DNA of 64,000 nt, taken from assembly GCA_016748015.1 (NCBI GenBank), contig JAAOMT010000261.1, positions 237,272 through 301,271 of the forward strand. The letters run 5' to 3'. A model generated the notes under the pieces. That model was given only the letters and a program-made list of their open reading frames with translations. It searched no databases and had not been told where the DNA came from. The stretch comes from Geosiphon pyriformis (taxonomy: Eukaryota > Glomeromycota > Glomeromycetes > Archaeosporales > Geosiphonaceae). Each line of letters begins with the position of its first letter. The first letter of the stretch is position 1. A program made the translations under genes and the position numbers. Positions 1 to 13,290 of this stretch are shown piece by piece.

Positions 1-54
1 TATATACATGTTTGTAGTTCTACGAGAAAATACTTTCTTTTTGATATTTCAACC

Positions 55-146
55 TGGTGCTTGCTGCTATCACCAGTTGGTGTTGGCTGCTATTGTAAAC
101 TGGTGTTTGCCACTATCGCGAGATGGTGTTTGCTACTATGTTAATC
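55..146. repeat. 23-bp imperfect tandem repeat, about four units
   Basis: Units begin at 55, 78, 101 and 124, each starting TGGTGYTKG and carrying a CTATY core, so the period is exactly 23 bp. The units differ by several substitutions, so the array is old. It continues the left edge of the window and may be longer upstream. No coding potential was recognised in it. Confidence 0.7.
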
Positions 147-1090
147 ATTACCTTTCTAAGATTATTACTGTGCTATATTATGATTGAATAGTTTGTATTA
201 TTTTTATGATTCTTTTTGCTAAATTCTTAAACTGTAACAATGTTTAATAGTAGTTGTAAAAACCAGAATTGGCATTTATACTTGAGAATTTTTCACTAAT
301 TAAATAGACGTCACATTTTTCTATTTAATGTTGATCATTTAAATTATACGTCACTTTATGAGTCATTGCATTTTATTGATATGTTACAAAACAATGATGC
401 ATGTGACTTCAAGTTGGTTTTCATCGATATTTTATATTCTACATTCACTACCATGGATTTCGAACCATTTCCCAGTGTCCGACGCCAATCAGAACAATTC
501 ACCTTTACATTACATACTATATGGGATTGGAGTGAAAGCCTTGTTAAAGAATTTGAGGAAAAATTTAGGTTCAAGTTCACTTTTTTATTAAGTTACTCTT
601 GGTTTTATAGTAGTTTTTGTTTATCACTCTACCAAGAAATCAAAATTGTTTGGGGCTCTAGTCTATTTAAAATTTATTAACTCAAGTTAAAATGGGTCAT
701 GTTTATTATTTAGCGACATCGAAAAAAGATTCCACACAACAATCACCTTTTCAGCCGCTAAACAGGTTTATAAGCTATTTCACTATACGATACGTTTTCA
801 TCAACACTAACCATTCAAAATAATAAAATTTAATACTTTTTCCCATTATTACATTGGAAGATATTCGAATTGAAAGGAACATCTCATGATCAACTGGATG
901 AGGCGTAAGAAGAAAATTTTTTAACATGATGAAAACATCAATACCGGGGAATCTATATTAATTCGTAGATCAACATAATACAGGCGTCAGGCTGTTCAAA
1001 AGATATTGCTAGATGGAGTAATTATTTCAATAATCTGCTGCTAATTTTATGGATAAAATATATTATACTAAAAAGTTTTATTATTACTAG
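147..1090. other. Upstream region, possible unresolved 5' exons
   Basis: No complete gene could be built here. A plus-strand stretch from the ATG at 454 (beginning MDFEPFPSVRRQSEQF) looks coding, and in-frame fragments near 860-895 and 980-1020 look like short exons. They could be the N-terminal exons of the gene that becomes clear at 1091, but I could not join them with confident splice sites. The rest is AT-rich non-coding sequence. Confidence 0.3.
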
Positions 1091-4007
1091 TCAGCTAAGG
1101 CCAAACAAGTTCTCATTGTTCCATCAAGGAGAAGGAAACCCGAAAATTCTTACTCAATGGCCCCGCTTCAACCTTTAAATTTTCATGATAGTCAAGAACA
1201 GTTCAATGAAATCTTGGAAAATGAAGATGATAAAAGATTCAATGATACTTTCATATTTGATGATCGTGTCGAGAATCCAGAAGATGTATTAGGGTGGACA
1301 GACAGGAAGGCATATCTACCTGTCGATTATTGGGCAGAAATTAGTAAAGAAACTGAAGTTGAGGGTGACGTAATATTAGAAGAGAGGGCGAGTATCAAAT
1401 ATTACAATAAATGGAATTTTTTATTTTTGGACTTGCTCTTTTATAGATTTTTTATTTGCACATGATAGAAAATTGATATTACCGGAATAAACCCGCGAAA
1501 TGTTGCGGAAGCTATAAAAAGGCTACAAACGCTTGAAACGCTCTACGTGAGTTTTAGACAGATCTTATTTTTATTTTTTTGCCCTATCACAATTTTAAAG
1601 TTAAAATGTTTTAACTTTGATTTTCTATCCTGTGTCGATAGCTTCAACCACCCTTTAAGCCCAAAAAAATACCTCTTGTGCACTATCCCAACCAGAAAGT
1701 TTTTTTTAAGCTTCATTTTCATCCGCTTAAGGGACATAAATATTTTAGAAACTATTTCCAGGTGCCGGCCAAAGATCCTCACGTTTTGGTGGCGGTGACA
1801 AAGAATGAAGCAACTGGAGAGTATGATTTACCACCCGAAGTGGAACAGGTCAATCCCAAAGCTTCAGTCGCAGAGCCCTCAAGAAGCAATATAAAGGAAA
1901 AAGGAGTAAGTTACATTCGAAAACTGTCTCCGAATGATAAAAGAAAAGAATGTATCATTAATTATAATGTCAAAACAGATCGCTAAACCACAGCGTAATT
2001 TCATTGATCAACAAAGTAATTGGCCCCCTATTTCTCAAACTCGAATCGAATCATGGACAAGACCCAATATCGAAACCGCGTCGTTTAATGCTTTTCCTTC
2101 TGTAGGTGGTAATCGACCACGGCCTCAAGCCATTACTTCCAACGCATCAGCGAGAGCCAAACCCTTTTCTAGTTTTGATAAATCGATGCCATCAAGATCA
2201 GAATTTTGGAGTGTCGGTTCATTCGAAAAAAAGGATTCAAGTCGACCACCAATTGAAGTAGTGCCCGTTCAGCAAGGTGAAGCACAGAATAATGAAGCGG
2301 GAACGGATCAAATCTTGCGCCTCACCGAAGAACAACGTCTTGCCCGCAAAGATGCTAAAAAAACAAGACTTGCTGAAATGCGCCGAGCACGTGCCCAAGG
2401 AGATGGAAATACAAGTTTCGATTCTGATTTAGTATCCAGTAGCTCTGATATCTATCCCGAAACAAGGATTTTAGCAGAAACTGAGGAAGAAAAAAAATCC
2501 AAAGGAAAGAACATTAAAGTCCAAGTTAAAAATATCGTTTTGGAGAAAAACCCAAATAGTAAGGAAGTCGCTGGCCACCAATCCGAAACTTCTCTTACTC
2601 ACGGGAAACTGTAAGCCCGCTAAGTTTTTTTGGTTAATCCTAATTTGTGATTAATTCATCTTTTCTGTGTAGAGTAAGAAATTATAATTTTGAGCAAATG
2701 AAGAATGTTTTTACTGAAGGGTGATTAACTTTCTTAATAATGAAAGGTAGTATTCTTTAGTATTCTTTTCTTTAATCTATCATTGGTATATTATTAGACT
2801 CGAACATGCTCGTGCACATAAAGGAGAAATAAAGTTTTATGGACAGTAAGTGTTTCAGATTGAGCTTGATATATCTTTTTTAATCTTTTAAATATTTGAA
2901 AATACATTTTCTAGTTTGGGAAAGGTACTTTTTATACAAGTGCCACCACATGTTACCACAAAGTATTGGGAATTTACCGATCTAAAAGATGTTTTAATGG
3001 GGCAATTAGGCATATCCCCTATGTTCACAGATGTGTAAGTAGTAATATCTCAGTAAGTTACAGCCCTCCTGATGGTCTTATAATATTATATGTAAAACGC
3101 CTTTAAATATTGTTTCTTTTTTCTGACCTAGGGTCTCAGACGATGCCCGGTTGATAAAACTGCTCACTGAGATTCTAGCAACTAAGCCCTACTCGAGGTC
3201 TTCTTTCTTTGAGATCAACGCAGAAGCACGCAACTCACCTCATGGAAACTACATCCCTGTTTCTATGTATGTGAATATGGGTTTCGTTTCACTTGAAAAA
3301 GTCATGCTACGATGGCAGCGGCTTGTTGATGTCGACTGGAGTGTCTTGGACAGGTTAGAAATTATAATTTATATGATAAGATCCTTGGTAATAATTTTAT
3401 GCCGCTCAAAGTAATAAACTCATTTTTGTTATAAGAAAATTTGATTTTCAAATGAGTCTGGCAGTTAGAAAAAGTATCCGCCATGATGTTAAGCCATTCT
3501 CGACCTTCATCAAAAAGACGTCGGTCCATCCACCCAGTCGCGTGATTACTTTCGAAAATGTACACGACTATTTACATGTGAAATCAATTAATCTTAAGGA
3601 TGTTACAAGATTTAAGCTCCATTATCCATTTGTTGCCGAATTAACGCTTGTGGAACAGCTGCCGCTTGTTAAACAGTCTAATTCAAAAAAAGTTCAAGGT
3701 AGAACTGGGGATGGAAAACGCTATTATAATTTAGAGGCAAGTGTGCATGGCTGACTTTTCGTTAAAAGGCCAAACAGACTAAAGATTTTATTCCTTTTCG
3801 TAGATCCTTAATGATTTAAATCGTGATGCTTTCAAGAATAATTCTACCCTTCCTGCGGGTCAAGTCGCGGAATGGACAGTGGATGATATACTTGGGCCTG
3901 AACCTCATTTGCCAATACTTGTTGAATTTGTTAAAGCGATGCTTCTCTTGGTTGAACGTTGTAATAAAGCGGCAGATGAACGAGCTCAGGAACTGGAGAA
4001 ACAGTGA
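1091..4007 (+). CDS. Conserved-looking multi-exon protein of unknown function
   Basis: I do not recognise the family. Consistent exons are about 1091-1369, 1469-1546, 1642-1905, 1979-2610, 2673-2720, 2798-2845, 2915-3034, 3132-3353, 3436-3736 and 3804-4007; all phases agree and the frame closes at TGA 4005-4007. From the in-frame ATG at 1157 this gives 709 residues. TAG at 1088-1090 is a good acceptor and the frame is open from 1091, so at least one upstream exon is likely. The middle is hydrophilic, with a charged stretch (EEQRLARKDAKKTRLAEMRR). The C-terminal half (2673-4007) looks like a folded domain with motifs such as GEIKFYGHLGKVLF and EWTVDDILG. The last intron starts with GC (3737) rather than GT. 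SOF1 follows 180 bp downstream on the same strand. The first donor (GTAATA, 1370) is the least certain junction. Confidence 0.7.
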
Positions 4008-4187
4008 CATAATTAAAATAAAGCTGCTCATTTTAAATGTGCTATTCTATTACTATAGTCCGCTCTTAGATATTCTTCATGACGCATCATTCATCATTTT
4101 AAATCAATATCAAATATCGGATATTCATCGTCAAATTTTGTAAAAAAATTTTTGAAACAAAAGCTCCCCGAACTTTTCTACGTTAAA

Positions 4188-6215
4188 ATGGTCTAATCAA
4201 AGATGCCTACTTATTGTTAACACTATTCGTTTGACTAATATTTTTCCTTTTTATTATAGAAAGTTAAAGTTCTTTCACGTTCAACGGAAGAATATGTGCG
4301 TGATAGATCCCATGACCTCCATAAAATAAAACGAAACTTTAATCCAGTTCAACATCCTTTTGAACAAGCTCGTGAATATACTCGGGCCTTAAACGCAGTT
4401 AAGCTTGAACGTCTATTTGCGAAACCCTTCGTTGGGGCCTTGAATGGTCATGCCGACGGCGTTTATTGTCTGGGTAAACACCCTAATAAGCTATCCACCT
4501 TGATTTCGGGTAGTGGTGACGGAGGTAAATCTGATATCTCTTGTTGAAATGAAAAGAACTATATTTTAATGAGATTAATCTTTCAGAGATAAGGTTATGG
4601 GATTTGGCTCAACAAAAATGTCTTTGGAAAGCAAATGGACATAAGGGTATTGTCAAAGGTACTTGTTGCATTCCAAAGGCTGACCGTTACCTATCTTGTG
4701 GTGTAGACAAGACCGTCAAATTATGGAATCCAAATGAAATGGACGATGAAGTACTTTTTTATTTTTATAAGCACTTTTATTTATCAAATATAATGGTTAA
4801 TTTTCCTAGTTTATTATAGCCGGTTGAGACTTATCTCGGGAAATTTGCATTCAGGTACGAATTCAACGTTAAGCCTTTTCAAGACGCTAAGACTACGCTA
4901 AAGTTTCGCATTATCTATCGCTCTTAGTGCGATTGATCACCATCGGTATGATCCAATTTTTGCCACAGCAGGGTCGCAGATTGATATTTGGGACGAAGCA
5001 AGGTCCTCCGAAATGCTTTAGTTTTTGATTATCACTTGTTATCATTTTACTGAGAATCATTTTTTAAATAGATCAGAACCCGTTAAAACCCTGAAGTGGG
5101 GTGAAGATACACTCAATACCGTAAAATTCAATCAAACAGAAGTTAGTATACTGGCCAGTTGCGGAACTGATCGTTCGATCATTATGTACGATCTTAGGAC
5201 TAATTCACCCTTGACCAAGTTAATTTTACAGGTTTGTTGAGTTCAACAGGCTTGATACATATTGGTAACATTATTTTAACAAACACTGAGAAATTTTCTT
5301 CAGATGAAAACAAATGCTATCGCATGGAACCCAATGGAAGCGTTCACTATAGCGGCAGTAAGTGTATGCTTGGGACAAATTACAGGTCACCTTTCGGAGC
5401 ATCTAATGGAATTAAATTCAATGGTCTTTCAAGGCGAATGAAGATCAAAATTGCTATATCTATGATATGAGGAAAATGGACATTGCATTGAATGTTTTGA
5501 AAGACCATGTCGCTGCATTGTGAGTATACTTGATTATAAGGGGAATTAAGAATGAATTAAAACTGACTTTCAATTATTATTTTATAGGTTAGATGTAGAT
5601 TATTCTCCTACGGGTGAAGAAATAGTTACTGGTTCATATGATCGAACATTACGGATATATAAGGCTCGCGAAGGCCACAGTCGAGATGTTTACCACACAA
5701 AACGAATGCAAAGAATATTTTGTGTGAAATATAGTATGGATGCTAAGTTTTTGCTATCCGGATCTGATGATGGAAATATAAGATTATGGAAAGCTAAAGC
5801 ATCCGAAAAATTGGGCATGGTGAGTATTCTTGATTTTTCTTAGTTCTTCTGCACTCTCACCTAATGTTTATCATATTCTCCAGAAAGATTATCGAGAGCA
5901 AGCCTATTTGGCATATTCCGAAAGTCTCAAGGAACGTTATAAAACTCTCCCCGAAATTCGGCGAATTTCCAGGTTGGCAAGAATTTACTTGATTTTATCA
6001 TGTTATCACAAATCAAAATTATTATCACAATACAAAATTCATTTGAAAACAGGAATCGTAATATACCACAGGAGATCAAAAATGCACAAAAGAAAAAACA
6101 AATTATGCTCAATTCGCAGAAAACAAAAGAAGAAAATGTCCGAAAACATTCTAAGAAAGGAGCTGTTCCTTACCCTGTGGAAAGAAAAAAGAATATTGTT
6201 GGAATTGCAAAATAA
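4188..6215 (+). CDS. SOF1: SOF1/DCAF13-type WD40 protein of the small-subunit processome
   Basis: Sof1 (DCAF13 in animals) is a U3 snoRNP-associated WD40 protein needed in the nucleolus for 18S rRNA processing. Eleven exons with consistent phases give 441 residues, close to the usual 445. Family hallmarks: the N-terminus KVKVLSRSTEEYVRD, the stretch RALNAVKLERLFAKPF, seven or so WD repeats (GSGDGEIRLWDL, CGVDKTVKLWNP, ASCGTDRSIIMYDLR, NPMEAFTIAAANED, GSYDRTLRIY, GSDDGNIRLWKA), and the basic Sof1 tail with HSKKGAVPYP. The initiator ATG (4188-4190) forms a coding exon by itself: it is followed at once by GTCTAA and the next exon starts AAAGTT at 4260, giving M-KVKVLSR as in animal homologues. 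Some donors are weak (GTCTAA, GTCCTC). The stop is TAA at 6213. Confidence 0.95.
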
Positions 6216-7869
6216 TAATAATCTGTTATTGTCTAACAAATACAATCTGAAAATGATTTGGTTTCTCAAGTATACGATGGGGGTGCTTTCTTCTGGTTGA
6301 TCTCAAGAAAAATGGACAAATATACTAATTTTGGGGTTCAGATGTAGTTACGAACACAGGTCCGAATGACAAGGGTAAATGTTCATTGCTTTATTTTACT
6401 AAGTGTAGATTATACCTTTTTATTTTATATAATTTTGCAACAGATAAAATATAAATAGATAGCAACCAATAAAATTATTAAGCAAATGATTAGCATAGTA
6501 CAGATTTGTAATGTTTTTTTGTGTTTTTAATCAGCAGTTATGCAGATATATTTGCCAGTAAAAACAAATTTGAAAGAATTGATTTGGTGCAACACCAAAT
6601 TAAAACTGAAAAAGCAGAAGCCAAGAAGCAAAAAGCTTATTGAATTTTACCAGTTAACCATAAAATTATTAGACAAAAGATACAATAAATGTTAGATAAT
6701 AATTTAATTTAATTTTTTATAAGTTTATAATTATTATTAATAATTCTTATACAAAAAAAAATGAAAATTTCTGCTTTTTTTATATTATTAAAATTTAAAT
6801 AGTATTATACATAAAAATAATATTCAATTATAGTAATCAAAAACTGTTTAATGTTTTTAACAAAAAAAAAAGATTTTATATTAAACTTAAATAATAAATA
6901 TTAATAAATATTAATAATCAAAAAAAAATATTTACTATTTAAAATAAAAATTATAAGTTTAAAATAATATTATTTAATTTTTATTATTATTAAAGTTTAA
7001 TAAATGTAATCCAATTGCTATCTAATATACAGAACCAAAACTAAAAGTTCTAATTAAATGCAATTTATGCTTTTTCTATTTGTAATCAGTTACTCAGACC
7101 AAGTAAAAACACACTATGTTAATGCTTTAGAAAAAAACTTATTTAAAAAAGATATTTTTTAAACAATTTTAAATAATATAGCATTATTAAGAACCAAACT
7201 TATTAACCAATCAACTGTCTTAAAAATATTAAATTTAACATTAGCCAGTTTATATTTTTAAAGTAACAATAAATTAAAAAATATATCATTATTAATAATA
7301 AACAAATTCACATAAGGACCAGACATGTCAATGTCTATATAATTATATTTATCACTTAGAACAACTATATTTCATTTTAGTTTATTTACAGTTTTGCTAA
7401 AAGTATTTATATATACTAAAATTTTATTGACTTAAAAACTAAGAACACTGCTTGATACAAGATTATCTTTAACAAATTGTTCAAACACAATAATTAATAT
7501 ATCAATAGACTTAGTAATTAATTTGACCAAAACCAATAACTTAACCAAATTAGATTCTAAAAATTTTAACTAAAAAAAAATCAAAGAATTACCAACAATT
7601 ACAGAAAGAAAAGCAAAAGCCACCAAAAAAAAAACCCCAAGAGGATTTAGAAGAACAAAAATCTTAGCATATTACTTAATAAATATAATAATGAAAATAA
7701 AAAGATGATAAAACATGGTTTGAATACCTTGAGAGTTTTAAGGAGAGAGATAAAGAAACTTTATAGTCTATTGCCAAATAATCTATTTTTTAATACTTAA
7801 AACAATACTAACAACCAGAAGTTATCTATTAGATACAGCAGTATATCAGTCTTAAAAACTATAGTATTT
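6216..7869. other. AT-rich gene-free stretch
   Basis: After SOF1 the sequence becomes strongly AT-rich with poly(A) runs and no reading frame that resembles a protein. It is probably decayed repeat DNA. No RNA gene or clear repeat border was seen. Confidence 0.6.
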
Positions 7870-10150
7870 AAATTAATTTGAAATTCAAACATAATCAAAA
7901 CAAATTAAAAACAATAACCAAAATTAAAAAAGTAAAAAATAAAACATGTTTGATTACCAATCTGAAAAATCATATTATTGATTTTAAAAACAGTACAACC
8001 AAAAAAAAAGTTAATCAACTTGGTCTTAAACTTATTATAAAACAGAATAATTTTATTTTAATTTATTAAGAAGAAGATTTTAACACTATTTTTACTTATT
8101 AAAACTGACTAATAATTTAAAACAGACACAACAAAGCCTATTTTATTAAAGTAAACAACTATATATTATTAAACATTAACAGGCTTAGCACAATATAAAC
8201 AACTTTACCAAATACACTAAAAGCTGTCTTAATATTAACAGCAAATATACTTAAAAACATATTATATAACACAACAGCAGCAAAAAAGAAATCAGACTCA
8301 GAAACCACCAAAAACTTGACAATTTTAAGAGTGATTAAATAAACAAAGCTCATAAGCTCAATTAAAAAAGCAGTTTCTACAAACTCTTAAGAAGCAAACT
8401 CTATATAAAAAAGCTTTATATTGTTTTTTGACATTGATTTTACATCTAAAAAACCATATACTAACTAAAAAACAGTCTTAATATAAGTCAATTTGATCTT
8501 AAAAATAGCATTAGATATTAAAGTAAAGGCTATTTATTTAATAAATTTTTGATAACTAGAAATAATTTTTCAAGTACTATTAGCAACAACACCAAAAACC
8601 AGTATTACAGATGATTATTTGGGGTTTCAAAACAAATAACAAACCCATAACTTAGTACTCAATAGCTAATATGATTGGTAATATCTGAAGGTTTTGGATT
8701 GAGTTCTTTGTATAATAGACAGAGATTTATTGGCTAATGTTTGTGGTATTTCTTAAGTAGTTTTCCCAATTTCTGTTTTCAGCATGATAGCCAGTTTATT
8801 CTAACAGTTGTGCCTTTTTGGTAAGTTATCTGTTAATATATATCAAAGTTTTACTCTTATTGCTGGGTCTTTTATCAGGTTATTCTTAATATTAGTAACT
8901 CAGTACTTGATCTTTCAATCAATTAGTAAACAATAAGAAACAAAATAAAATAAATAAAATAAAGAAAATTAAGCCAAAACAAAAACAATTAGTATCCTAT
9001 TAATAGCCATGATTAAGAACTATTGTTCCAACATGATTAAGTATTAGATATTATCAATATAAAGTGTTAAATATTATTAACATAAAGTGTTAATAATGAG
9101 AAGTTGAGTCAGATTTTCAATTGAGTAATAATAACATGAATGGTAGAGTAATAAGTATGTTTTATTTAATATTTGATGATTTTCACTTCTGTTAATAGTA
9201 ACTATCCTTGAAGTAATGAAATTGAGATAGAAATAAGATTTTTTATTCTGAGTAAAATCTGTTTTTTCTTGCTTCTAATGCTATTACTATATATACATAA
9301 TTCTCTTTACATAAGAAATCTTTTTTTCTTTGCTAGATTTTCTAAAACATTCAGGATTTCCTGAAAAATTCTCAACTTTTCTGAAATATCTTGGATTTTC
9401 TGAATAATTCTGGATTTCTTGAAACATCTAGAATTTTCTGAAAAATTCTCTTTTTCTCTTTTTCTATTCTAATTGGCTAATTTATAGTCATGTATTTTTC
9501 TCTTTTTTGATTATGTATTATTTTTCTCTTTTCTAAGTGTAATACCAGTATAAGAAATAAATCAGTTTCTATTTGATTAATTCAGTTCTTAAAAACAAGT
9601 AATTTAATAAAAGATTATTGTTTTGTTTTTAAAACCAATAATAATTTGCCAAAAAAAACTACATTTAGCAATACAGTTAATGATTAATTTTGGCTTATTT
9701 TAGATAACTTATTAAATAATACAATAAAAATTTCATCTAAAATCTTATCTAAAACCACAAAAAGATTTAATGTAACAATAACAAAAGTAAATAACTGCTT
9801 CTACTATTTAAAATTCTTGGTTTTTTTGGCTATTTTCAAAAAAGTAGTATTAATAATATTAAATATAATAGCAATAATTAGAAAACCAACTTGTTAACTA
9901 GTCTGTTATTAAAAACTTTTGGACTTTTGATAAGAGTAAAGACAACACTAAAACTAATTCAAATATGTCTTTTTAAGAGAACTTTGACTGATAAAAAACC
10001 AGTTAAAAATAGAAAAAATGTTTTAACAGTCACTAAAAACAGCTTTTTACTATTATTAGCTAAAAAAAAGCTTTTAAGATATTTTGTTTAATTGCTTTTA
10101 CAACAACAAAAAACTTGTTTAGTTATAACTTTATGAAATATTAAAAAAAA
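7870..10150. repeat. Decayed repeat, copy A of a direct duplication
   Basis: Several segments reappear in the same order and orientation about 3.1-3.6 kb downstream: 7935-8030 matches 11480-11570, 8600-8850 matches 12065-12270 (both share TATAATAGACAGAGATTTAT), 9650-9780 matches 12905-13020, and 9955-10090 matches 13030-13180. No intact frame remains. The parent element type cannot be told; a transposon relic is the simplest reading. Confidence 0.65.
9340..9450. repeat. Degenerate short tandem repeat inside copy A
   Basis: About four to five imperfect units of roughly 25 bp built around TTTTCTGAAA and GGATTT follow each other. The matching place in copy B (about 12670-12820) holds a different imperfect array built on ATATGC and ATTTTT, so this part of the element seems prone to tandem repeat growth. 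Confidence 0.45.
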
Positions 10151-11469
10151 GATATTAGTTGCAGCTTTTTTACTCTTTGTTTTAATCATAATTATAAAAT
10201 TAAAAAGACAAAGAATTTCTTTATTATTTAACTTAATTAATATATAAATATAATATATATAGGAATATTATAAAAATTAATAATTATTTACTTAAATAAT
10301 ATTAATATATTTTTAATTATATTTAATAAATATTTGTATTATTTGTAATAAGTATTTAAATAACCTAAGAATACTAAATAAAAATTTAATATTAACAAAT
10401 ATTTAAAATATATTATTAAAAAAATAAAATTTAAACAAAATAATAAAGATTAAAAAATTTTTAAAATTAATTAGTTTATAAAAATTGAATATTATTAATA
10501 ATTTGTTAAAATATTTTTAAATATAATTTAATATTATATTAACTTTTTTTTTATATTTTAACAAAATATGTTCAAACATTATTTAATACAATAAACTAAA
10601 CTAAATAATTTAAATTAAATATAAATCATGTATTTTTTATATATAATTAACTATTTAAATTAATTAAAATATTAAGCTAAATCAAAAAAAATCAAAAGTA
10701 AATTTAGTTTACTAAGTTTTATAATAATATTATTCAAATTTTTAGAATTAAAAAAAAACTTACTAAAAAACAATTTAATTTTTTTAATATTACTTCTAAC
10801 TTTAAAGTTACATATTTATTACAAAGTAATTATACAGTTACATGTTTTTTTACTTAAAGAAAGTGCTTTAATAATATTAAACTTATTTTTATCTATATTA
10901 TTAAATTCAACTTTAGTTTTAAGACTAGCAAAGTTTTTAAATATATTAATTAAAAAAAAACAAAGTTTTTAAAAGCATTAAGCATAATAAGCAAATTTTT
11001 TTTAATTTTGTAATTTTTGTGTATATTTTCAAACAAAAAAAAATAACCAAAATAATCAAGAAACTAATAAGTTTAATAATAAATTTTATTAAATTAATCA
11101 GAATCTTAATTTGTAATTCCAAAAACTTTAATTTAGAATCAAATTTAAGATTAATAATAAAAACAATTAAAAAGACAACATAAAAAAAAATCAAAAAAGT
11201 AAAAACTTTAATATAAAATTTATTCACTAAAAATAACACAAAAAACTTAAAACCAATAAAAAACTTAACAAATAACTTAAAAAAAGAGGTAAAAATATTA
11301 TATAATTTTTAAATAAATATTCTAAACTTTAATATTTATAGTAGCAATAATATTTAGAAATTTCTTACCAAATATAATATTTGTACAAAGTTTTAATTTT
11401 AACTATAGTAAAATATAAAAACTTATAAAAATTAAATATTATAACAATAAAGTATTAATAATAATAAAA
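10151..11469. other. AT-rich spacer between repeat copies
   Basis: Extremely AT-rich sequence with no supported gene. Long open frames on the minus strand near 10946-11239 are low-complexity (I, L, F, K rich) and are expected by chance at this base composition. Confidence 0.6.
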
Positions 11470-13290
11470 CTTAGATAAATAAAAAATAAAACAGATATAA
11501 TTACCAATTTAAAAAATTATATTATTGATTTTAAAGACAATATAGCCAAAAAAAATTGATTAATTTGGTTATAAAAAAATATATTAGGAAAAATATTATA
11601 AAATGCAATAAAAATAAAGAAAAAAAAACCAGAAGCTACTACAGAAGTTTTTGTAATCTTAAGTGTAAAAAGAAAAAACTACTAATTAAAACTTTAATAA
11701 CTATAGCCAAAAAAAATTTGAAAGCAAAATTTACATAAAATAACTTAATATTGTTTTTTAAAACTGACTTAAGCCAACAAAATAAAACAACAAATAAAAC
11801 AAAAAATTAACAAAAGCCAATTTAATCTTAAAAATAAAACCAGACATTAAAGTAGAAACTATTTATTTAGAGAATTTTTAAAAATTAGAAATTATTTTTT
11901 AAACACTATTAAAAATAGTACCAAAAAACAAAAAAAAAGAAATTGCTTTAATTTCTATTTGATTAGTTTGATTTTTAATATTAAATAATTTAATAAATTG
12001 TTTTGCTTTTAAGATTAGCAATAATTTATCAAAAAACATCATAGTTAATAATATAATTAGTAATATTATAGATGATTATTTAAGATATTAAAACAAATAA
12101 CAAACTCATAATTTGGTATTTAATAATTAATAATACTATTGATAATTTTTTAAATTTGTGAAATTTTTTGTATAATAGACAGAGATTTATTTGGTAGTTG
12201 TTTTTTGAATTTTTTTTTAGTGTAAAGTCTGGTTTAATCTGACAGTTATACTTTTTTGATAAGCTATTTTTAAGTTTTTATCTTTATTTTATGAGTTTTT
12301 TACCAGGTTATTCTTGATATCAATATTTTAATACTTAATTTTTTAATTAATTAGTACACAATACAAAACAAAGGAAAGAAAATAAAAGAAAAATAAAAAA
12401 TAATAATTTTAATCCAATAATAAAAATGACATAAATTAAATGATAAAGCAATAATTTTATTTGATATTTAGATAATTTTTTTTTAAAATATAAAAAATTA
12501 TTTTTTAAAGAAAAAAATATGTTATGAATATTTATTGTTAACTAATTAAAAATTTGTTTAAGTGTAAATTGAATATCTTTCTCACTTTTAATATTATTAT
12601 TATATATATATAATTCTTATTATACGAAATTTTATATATTTTTATTTTTTTTCTATACTACTTTCTAGAATTATGTTTATTTCTAAGCAATATGCCATGA
12701 TTTTTTGAAAATATGCTCATTTTTTATAAATATACACATTTTTGAAAATGTGTTGTAATTTTTTGGCAATATGCTTATTTTTTGTAAATATGCACATTCT
12801 TAAAAATATGTTTATTTACTGAATATTATTTTTTTATTAGACTATTTTTATAATCTATTTTTTTTACTTTTTTTTGTATTTTTTTTTATAAGTAACAGTA
12901 GTTAATTTTGGCTTATTTTGGAAGATATATTGTTATTATTATTATCTATATCAGAAAAAAAGCTGATTGTTATTAAAAAAATTTTATTCAAAATTTTATC
13001 TAAAATCATAAAAAAATTCAATATAATAATATTAAGATTAATTCAAATATGTCTTTTGAAAAAAAACTTTGATTGAGAAAAAACCACTAGTTAAAGATAA
13101 AAAAATGGTTTAAAAATTATTAAAGACAGCTTTTTACTACTAATATTTAAAAAAAATATAGCCAAAACATTTTATTTAACTACTTTAATAATAAAAAAAC
13201 ACTTTTTAATTAAAATTTTATTAATTACTATAAAAAAAGTAATGTTTAAACTTTTTTTATTTTTTGTTTTAGTTATAGTTATAAAAATAA
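11470..13290. repeat. Decayed repeat, copy B of the direct duplication
   Basis: This is the second copy of the element seen at 7870-10150, with the same segment order but shorter and even more AT-rich. Where the copies differ, B often has A or T where A has C or G, as expected from long-term C-to-T decay of methylated DNA. No coding frame survives. Confidence 0.6.

Noticed and set aside
10946-11239. Possible hydrophobic membrane protein on the minus strand
   Set aside because: Low-complexity I/L/F/K sequence is expected by chance in DNA this AT-rich, and no start context, homology or partner supports it.
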